Origin: Teichococcus vastitatis
GTDB taxonomy: Bacteria > Pseudomonadota > Alphaproteobacteria > Acetobacterales > Acetobacteraceae
Assembly (NCBI RefSeq): GCF_003604215.1
Contig: NZ_QXGS01000002.1
Location: 372,001 to 436,000, forward strand
DNA: 64,000 bases
Direction of reading: 5' to 3'
Below the pieces are notes generated by a model. The model saw only the letters and a program-made list of their open reading frames with translations, did not search any database and had not been told where the DNA came from. The translations under genes and the position numbers were made by a program. Below, one piece after another: positions 60,601 through 64,000 of the stretch (position 1 is its first letter; each line of letters begins with the position of its first letter).

Positions 60601-61144
60601 GGGCAATGAGGTGATCCTGTTCGCCGAGGACGGCGTCACCGAGGCCGCGCGCTTCGCCCTGCCGCGCCAGCCCAAGCAGGATGGCGATTGCATCGCCGAT
60701 TTCGTGCGCGACATCGACGACGGGCCGGAGCATCGTGACGTGATCGGCCTGCAGGTGGTCACCGTGGGCCAGAAATCCAGCGACGTCGCCCGCGAATGGT
60801 TCGAGGACAACCGCTACCAGGATTACCTGTACCTGCATGGCCTGTCGGTGGAGATGGCCGAGGCGATGGCGGAATACGTCCACAAGCGCATCCGCGCCGA
60901 GCTCGGCTATGCCGGGGAGGACGACCGCGACATGGAGAAGATGCTAAGCCAGGGCTATCGCGGTGGCCGCTATTCCTTCGGCTACCCTGCCTGCCCGCGG
61001 CTCGAGGACCAGGTGCCGCTGCTGAAGCTGCTCGGCGCGGAGCGGATCGGCGTTTCCATCAGCGACGAATGGCAGCTGCACCCGGAGCAATCCACCAGCG
61101 CCATCGTGCTGCACCACCCGCGCGCGAAATACTTCTCCGTGTGA
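57644..61144 (+). CDS. metH: Cobalamin-dependent methionine synthase
   Basis: Methylates homocysteine to methionine using methyltetrahydrofolate and B12. The 1166-residue product has four full modules. The homocysteine domain is at about 1-325, with zinc cysteines in LNCATGP (about 224) and GGCCGT (about 289-290). The pterin domain is at about 340-620 (FSIGERCNANGSK, EGSNSLDIC). The cobalamin domain is at about 640-880 (VKGDVHDIGKN with His about 735). The SAM reactivation domain is at about 890-1166. It is 12 bp after sahR. No cobalamin riboswitch is seen before the operon. A perfect hairpin follows it. Confidence 0.97.
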   Translation: MARPSLLQALRDRVLLCDGGMGSRVQALTLDVEKDYWGKENCTEVLNLSRPDLVREIHRGYYEAGSDMVLTNSFGGSPITLEEFELGSKAFEINKLSVELAREAAESFADGRDRWVIGDIGPGTKLPSLGHIDYDTLEAALTEQCRGLIAGGADALLTETNQDTLFIKAAVNAAKIALREAGRDVPIFVQVTVETTGTLLVGADIAAAATVVQALDVPLMGLNCATGPQEMAEHVRYLAQNWPGLISVQPNAGLPELVDGKTHYPLAAAEMASWMERFVAEDGVNLIGGCCGTSVPHIQALDAMLRRVDGGRFRPAPVARRVHWVPQVASLYGATTLRQENSYFSIGERCNANGSKAWRERQAAHDWDACVSIGREQVGEGSNSLDICTAFVGRDEMAEMNEVVRRFTGSVNAPLVIDSTETPVIEAALKLHGGKPIINSINFEDGEGHATDRLKLAKKFGAAVIALTIDEVGMAKTPEDKLRIAERLVDFACNRHGLPQSDLLIDPLTFTIATGNEDDRKLGQWTLEGIRLIREKFPDIQIILGLSNISFGLNPASRHVLNSVFLDHAVKAGMTGAIVHVSKIKPLHSIPPEEVKVAEDLIFDRRSEGYDPLQRLLEMFAGRKAADTAKKVKAETVEGRLKDRIVDGDRKGLDDELADALAKGIRPLDIINGILLDGMKVVGELFGSGKMQLPFVLQSAETMKAAVAYLEPHMEKIEGQEKGTIVLATVKGDVHDIGKNLVDIILTNNGYKVVNLGIKVPLNDMVAAVREHRAHAIGMSGLLVKSTVVMKENLEEMSRQGVEVPVLLGGAALTRNFVEDDCVRAYANGKVAYARDAFDGLHLMDKVMGNGFEDYLAALQSKRSGKSKNSTRTLGTADPRGFAPVELGYAQERRRRLTAGEAVPTPPFWGARVIEAAPKAIVPFVNERSLYQFQWGFRKQGRSLEDFIGWAKQELRPVLKRMLTLAEAENILRPQAIYGYWKCAGQGNEVILFAEDGVTEAARFALPRQPKQDGDCIADFVRDIDDGPEHRDVIGLQVVTVGQKSSDVAREWFEDNRYQDYLYLHGLSVEMAEAMAEYVHKRIRAELGYAGEDDRDMEKMLSQGYRGGRYSFGYPACPRLEDQVPLLKLLGAERIGVSISDEWQLHPEQSTSAIVLHHPRAKYFSV

Positions 61145-61147
61145 GCA

Positions 61148-61171
61148 GGCCGGGGGCAGGTGCCCCCGGCC
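61148..61171. terminator. Hairpin between metH and Mn-catalase
   Basis: GGCCGGGGGCA and TGCCCCCGGCC pair perfectly over 11 bp, 3 bp after metH. No T-tract. Probably shared by the convergent genes. Confidence 0.65.
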
Positions 61172-61178
61172 GCGCCGG

Positions 61179-62057
61179 TCAGCGCTTGGTGACGCCGGCG
61201 GCGCCGATCTGCTCCGCCTGAGCGCCGGAAGCCGGGCGGGCGGGGCCGAGCACGGGAACCTCGCCCATCGGCATCGACTGGATGGTGGAGAACTGGCCCT
61301 TGCCGTCCAGCGACGGGCCGGTGTTGAAGCGGCCCTCCGGAGGAGCGACGTTGTTCACGTCCGTCCCCATGAACACGTAGGAGAATTCCTGCTTCTCCAG
61401 CGACTGGTCGAAGCTGTTGGGGATCGGCAGCGCGGCCGAACCGCCGGTTTCCTCGATCACCGCCAGCCATTGCTGCTGATGCATGGTGTCACGCGCGATC
61501 AGGAAGCTCAGCATGTCCTTCATGCCGGGATCATGCGCAGCGTTGTAGAGCCGCGTCGCCAGCACGCGGCCGGTGGCTTCGGCGGCGACGTTGGCGAACA
61601 TGTCACCGGCCAGGTTGCCGCTGGCATAGATGTGCGAGCAGTCGAACGGCACACCGTCGGAATTCACCGGCATCGCGGCCAGGCCGCTCGACAGCAGGTG
61701 CCGCTGCAGCATGCCTTCCACCACATGGCGGGGACGCTCGCCGCCCATCACCGCGGACACCACGGGATTGGCCTCGGCCGCGCTTTCCTGCAGGCTGAGC
61801 GGCGCTTCCTCGAGGTTCAGCGCCACCGCGGTGGCCAGCATCTCGATGTGGCCGATCTCCTCGGTGGCGGTGTGCAGCAGCATGTCGCGGTATTTCGGAT
61901 TGGGACTGCGATTGCCCCAGGCCTGGAAGAAATATTGGAGACAAACCCGGATCTCACCCTCGACGCCGCCGATCGCCTGCTGCAGCTGTCGGGCGAACAG
62001 CGGGTCCGGCGTCTCGACGCGCACGGGGTATTGCAGTCGCTTGTCATGGAAGTACAT
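61179..62057 (-). CDS. Manganese (non-heme) catalase
   Basis: Breaks down hydrogen peroxide with a di-manganese centre. The 292-residue product has the ferritin-like fold with metal ligands: EGEIRVCLQYFFQAW (Glu35), ATEEIGHIEML (Glu66, His69), FANVAAEATGR (Glu) and ARDTMHQQQW (His). The C-terminal tail has SMPMGEVPVLGPARP. ATG at 62057, AGGAAG upstream; the frame is open to 62243. A second, heme catalase is at 37751-39346. Confidence 0.92.
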   Translation of the reverse strand: MYFHDKRLQYPVRVETPDPLFARQLQQAIGGVEGEIRVCLQYFFQAWGNRSPNPKYRDMLLHTATEEIGHIEMLATAVALNLEEAPLSLQESAAEANPVVSAVMGGERPRHVVEGMLQRHLLSSGLAAMPVNSDGVPFDCSHIYASGNLAGDMFANVAAEATGRVLATRLYNAAHDPGMKDMLSFLIARDTMHQQQWLAVIEETGGSAALPIPNSFDQSLEKQEFSYVFMGTDVNNVAPPEGRFNTGPSLDGKGQFSTIQSMPMGEVPVLGPARPASGAQAEQIGAAGVTKR

Positions 62058-62227
62058 GGCGGCTCGCTTCCTTTCTGAAGGGTCCAGCGGAGGAAGTCGA
62101 AAAGCCGTTCCGGGTTGCGGTGCGGATTCGTACAAAGCCCATCCCGGGCTTGGCATTTTCCGGTTGCTTCGCTGGGAAGAGGCGGCTTTAGAAGCGGCGG
62201 CACAGCCGGCGAGAAAAAGGAATTGTG

Positions 62228-63115
62228 ATGGAGCGTGCGGCAAAGCTCGCGGCTGGCAGCCTGCTGGTGGCCGTGCTGGTGCTGGCCATCAAGGGCTTGG
62301 CCTGGTGGCTCACCGGCAGCGTGGCCTTGTTTGCGGATGCGCTCGAATCCATCGTCAACGTGGCGGCGGCGGCGGCGGCGCTGATCGCGGTGCAGCTCTC
62401 GGCGCAGCCGCCCGACGCCAACCATCCTTATGGCCACGCCAAGGCCGAATATTTCTCCGCCGTGCTGGAAGGCGCGCTGATCATCGTCGCGGCGCTGCTG
62501 ATCCTGCGCGAGGCCTGGGGCGCCTTTCTGGCGCCGCGCGTGCCGGACATGCCACTCGCCGGCCTCGCCGTGTCCGTGCTGGCGACGGCGATCAATGCCG
62601 CCTGGGCGACCAGGCTGCTCCGCCGCGGGCGGCAGCTGCGCTCCCCGGCCCTGGTGGCGGATGCGCGCCACCTGTTCTCGGACGTGGTGACCTCCGCCGG
62701 CGTGGTGATCGGCGTCGGCGCCGTGGCGCTGACCGGCATTCTGTGGCTCGATCCGCTGCTGGCGGCGCTGACGGCGGTGAACATCCTGGTGTCCGGCTTC
62801 CGGCTGCTGCGCGACAGCGTCGGCGGCCTGATGGACGAGGCCGTGGAGCCGGACCTGCTGGCGCGCATCCGCAGGCTCGTGTCCCAGGAAGCCGCCGGTG
62901 CGCTGGAAGCGCATGACCTGCGCACCCGGCATGCCGGTCCCAATACCTTTGTGGAGTTCCATCTGGTGGTGCCGAGCGACATGCGCGTGGTGGAAGCGCA
63001 CGAGATCTGCGACCGCATCGAGGGCGCGCTGAAATCCGAGCTGGGCAGCGCCGTCATCACCATCCATGTGGAACCGGAAGGCAAGGCCAAGCACCACGGC
63101 GTGCTGGTGCTCTAG
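62228..63115 (+). CDS. CDF-family cation efflux protein (FieF-like)
   Basis: Metal-proton antiporter of the inner membrane. The 295-residue product has six TM segments. ALFADALESIVNVAAA (TM2) and ADARHLFSDVVTSAG (TM5) carry the Asp/His metal site. HPYGHAKAEYFSAVLEG is the family signature between them. Unlike DmeF, it has no histidine-rich loop. Zn, Fe or Mn are possible. ATG at 62228, AAGG upstream. It is divergent from the Mn-catalase (170 bp), which hints at Mn or Fe handling. Confidence 0.88.
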   Translation: MERAAKLAAGSLLVAVLVLAIKGLAWWLTGSVALFADALESIVNVAAAAAALIAVQLSAQPPDANHPYGHAKAEYFSAVLEGALIIVAALLILREAWGAFLAPRVPDMPLAGLAVSVLATAINAAWATRLLRRGRQLRSPALVADARHLFSDVVTSAGVVIGVGAVALTGILWLDPLLAALTAVNILVSGFRLLRDSVGGLMDEAVEPDLLARIRRLVSQEAAGALEAHDLRTRHAGPNTFVEFHLVVPSDMRVVEAHEICDRIEGALKSELGSAVITIHVEPEGKAKHHGVLVL

Positions 63116-63121
63116 GGGGAT

Positions 63122-63147
63122 GGCCGGGGCTCCGCGGAGCCCCGGCC
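63122..63147. terminator. Perfect palindrome between CDF and DUF4214 genes
   Basis: A 26-bp perfect palindrome: GGCCGGGGCTCCG followed directly by CGGAGCCCCGGCC. It lies 6 bp past the CDF stop and 8 bp before the convergent stop. No T-tract. Confidence 0.7.
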
Positions 63148-63155
63148 CGGCCGCG

Positions 63156-64000
63156 TCAGCCGAGCAGGAAGCCCTGGTCGGTCATGTTGGCGCTGGTCAG
63201 CGCGACATGCTCCAGGCTTTCGGAAAAGCCGAGAACCACGCCGCCGCGGCCAAGCGACGGCAGCGCATTGAGCCAGCCCTGCAGCCCGGCCGCGTCCGGC
63301 TCGCGGTCCAACGTGTTCTCGTACAGCGCCGTAACAAAGGCCCGGTCATCCAGCCCGCCATACCGCCCCTGGAACTCGGCCGAGTTGATGAAGCCTTCCG
63401 CGATGCCGCGCAGGTCCAGCGTGCCGGCCTCCAGCGCGGAATCCCAGAACACCAAGCCGTCGGCATCGGGAAGCCGGCCGAACACGGTGTCATACATCCG
63501 CATCACCTGGCTGGCCTTCCAATCGTTCACCCACAACCCCGCATCGAAGGTGGGGCGGGACTGCTCAACGTTCTCGGCGCTTTCGGAAAAGCCGAGCAGT
63601 GTGCCGCCACGACCGATCTGCGGCAGAATGGCGAGCCAGCTCTGCAGGCCGGGCGAATCCGGGTCGCGCCCCAGCACGTTGCGGTAGAGCTGGGTGACGA
63701 AGGCCTCGTCCGAAAGCGGACCGTAGGTGGCGGTGAACTCGGCCGAATTGGTGAAATCCAGCGCGATCTGCTCGAGGCTCGCGCCGCCCGGCTGCTCCAG
63801 CTGCTGGGCCGCTAGCCGGTCGAGGTGAAAGGACAGCCCGTAATCATCCGGCGCGCGATCGAAGGCGGCCTGGTAGAGCCGGTACACTTGCGCGGCGATG
63901 TCCTGCACATCAGCGGTGTAGCGGCCATCGGCGAATTCCCAGGCCTCGATGCCGTCAACGGTGTAGGTCTGGCCGGGGCCGGCCGGGTTGCGCGCCGGGC
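63156..64000 (-). CDS. DUF4214 repeat protein, 5' part beyond the window
   Basis: C-terminal part of a protein that runs off the window end. The visible 281 residues begin PARNPAGPGQTYTVDGIEAWEFADG, a pattern often found after RTX or beta-helix regions. Two DUF4214-like repeats follow: IAAQVYRLYQAAFDRAPDDYGLSFH with FTNSAEFTATYG, then ASQVMRMYDTVFGRLPDADGLVFW with FINSAEFQGRYG. LYRNVLGRDPD and LYENTLDREPD mark the repeat ends. The full protein is probably secreted, with an adhesin-like or S-layer-like role (inference). The start lies past 64000. Confidence 0.75.
   Translation of the reverse strand, partial: PARNPAGPGQTYTVDGIEAWEFADGRYTADVQDIAAQVYRLYQAAFDRAPDDYGLSFHLDRLAAQQLEQPGGASLEQIALDFTNSAEFTATYGPLSDEAFVTQLYRNVLGRDPDSPGLQSWLAILPQIGRGGTLLGFSESAENVEQSRPTFDAGLWVNDWKASQVMRMYDTVFGRLPDADGLVFWDSALEAGTLDLRGIAEGFINSAEFQGRYGGLDDRAFVTALYENTLDREPDAAGLQGWLNALPSLGRGGVVLGFSESLEHVALTSANMTDQGFLLG

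Overview
The window is about 70 percent GC and almost fully coding on both strands. It looks like chromosome from an alphaproteobacterium of the Acetobacteraceae (Roseomonas-like). The support is a pckA / chvI-chvG / hprK-rapZ-EIIA-HPr-EI / ahcY neighbourhood, a SahR-type methionine-cycle regulator, an MbfA ferritin-VIT1 iron exporter, a zf-CHCC protein, two Bug-type tripartite-tricarboxylate binding proteins, and the absence of any signature of another phylum. The genus is inference. No tRNA, rRNA, CRISPR array or phage genes were seen.

Layout. 1-3.5 kb: trpB-trpA with a DUF2254 membrane protein upstream. 3.5-6.3 kb: a CDP-glycerol-type pair, a TagD-like cytidylyltransferase and a TagF/TagB-like transferase with a duplicated C-terminal module. 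6.6-12.8 kb (minus): ahcY, a methyltransferase-like gene and the regulatory PTS genes ptsI, ptsH, EIIA(Man), rapZ and hprK. 12.9-15.95 kb: a patch that splits hprK from chvG, holding AT-rich DNA, a decayed IS5-family transposase, a CPA1 antiporter and a broken Hint-domain gene. 16-21 kb: chvG, chvI, a HugZ-like gene and divergent pckA. 21-27 kb (plus): a 59-residue DUF2256 protein, pnp, a nitronate-monooxygenase-like enzyme and a PhnW-like aminotransferase. 27-30 kb: Bug protein plus PrpF-family isomerase under a divergent LysR regulator. 30-37 kb: ExoD, DUF1194, MscS, two GNATs, a phytase-like secreted protein, a YihY protein and fpr. 37-48 kb: heme catalase, a small secreted protein, an amidohydrolase, mbfA, zf-CHCC, polA, purH and a TonB-receptor remnant. 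48-53 kb: Bug protein plus flavin monooxygenase, dmeR-dmeF, a GNAT and an XRE-cupin regulator. 53-56 kb: rmuC-nupC and DoxX. 56-64 kb: a G3E-like small gene divergent from sahR-metH, a Mn-catalase, a CDF transporter and the end of a DUF4214 protein.

How it fits together. The strongest regulatory result is a pair of near-identical 20-bp palindromes 48 kb apart, one upstream of ahcY and one over the sahR start. They define a local SahR regulon that couples SAH hydrolysis (AhcY) to homocysteine remethylation (MetH). The chvI/chvG, HPr kinase, EIIA, HPr, EI and pckA genes form the known alphaproteobacterial envelope-stress and carbon-control block, here interrupted by the 3-kb patch. Several convergent gene pairs are separated by perfect GC-rich hairpins without T-tracts, which appear to be this genome's usual transcript ends. 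Metal and oxidant handling is well represented (MbfA, DmeRF, a second CDF protein, heme and Mn catalases).
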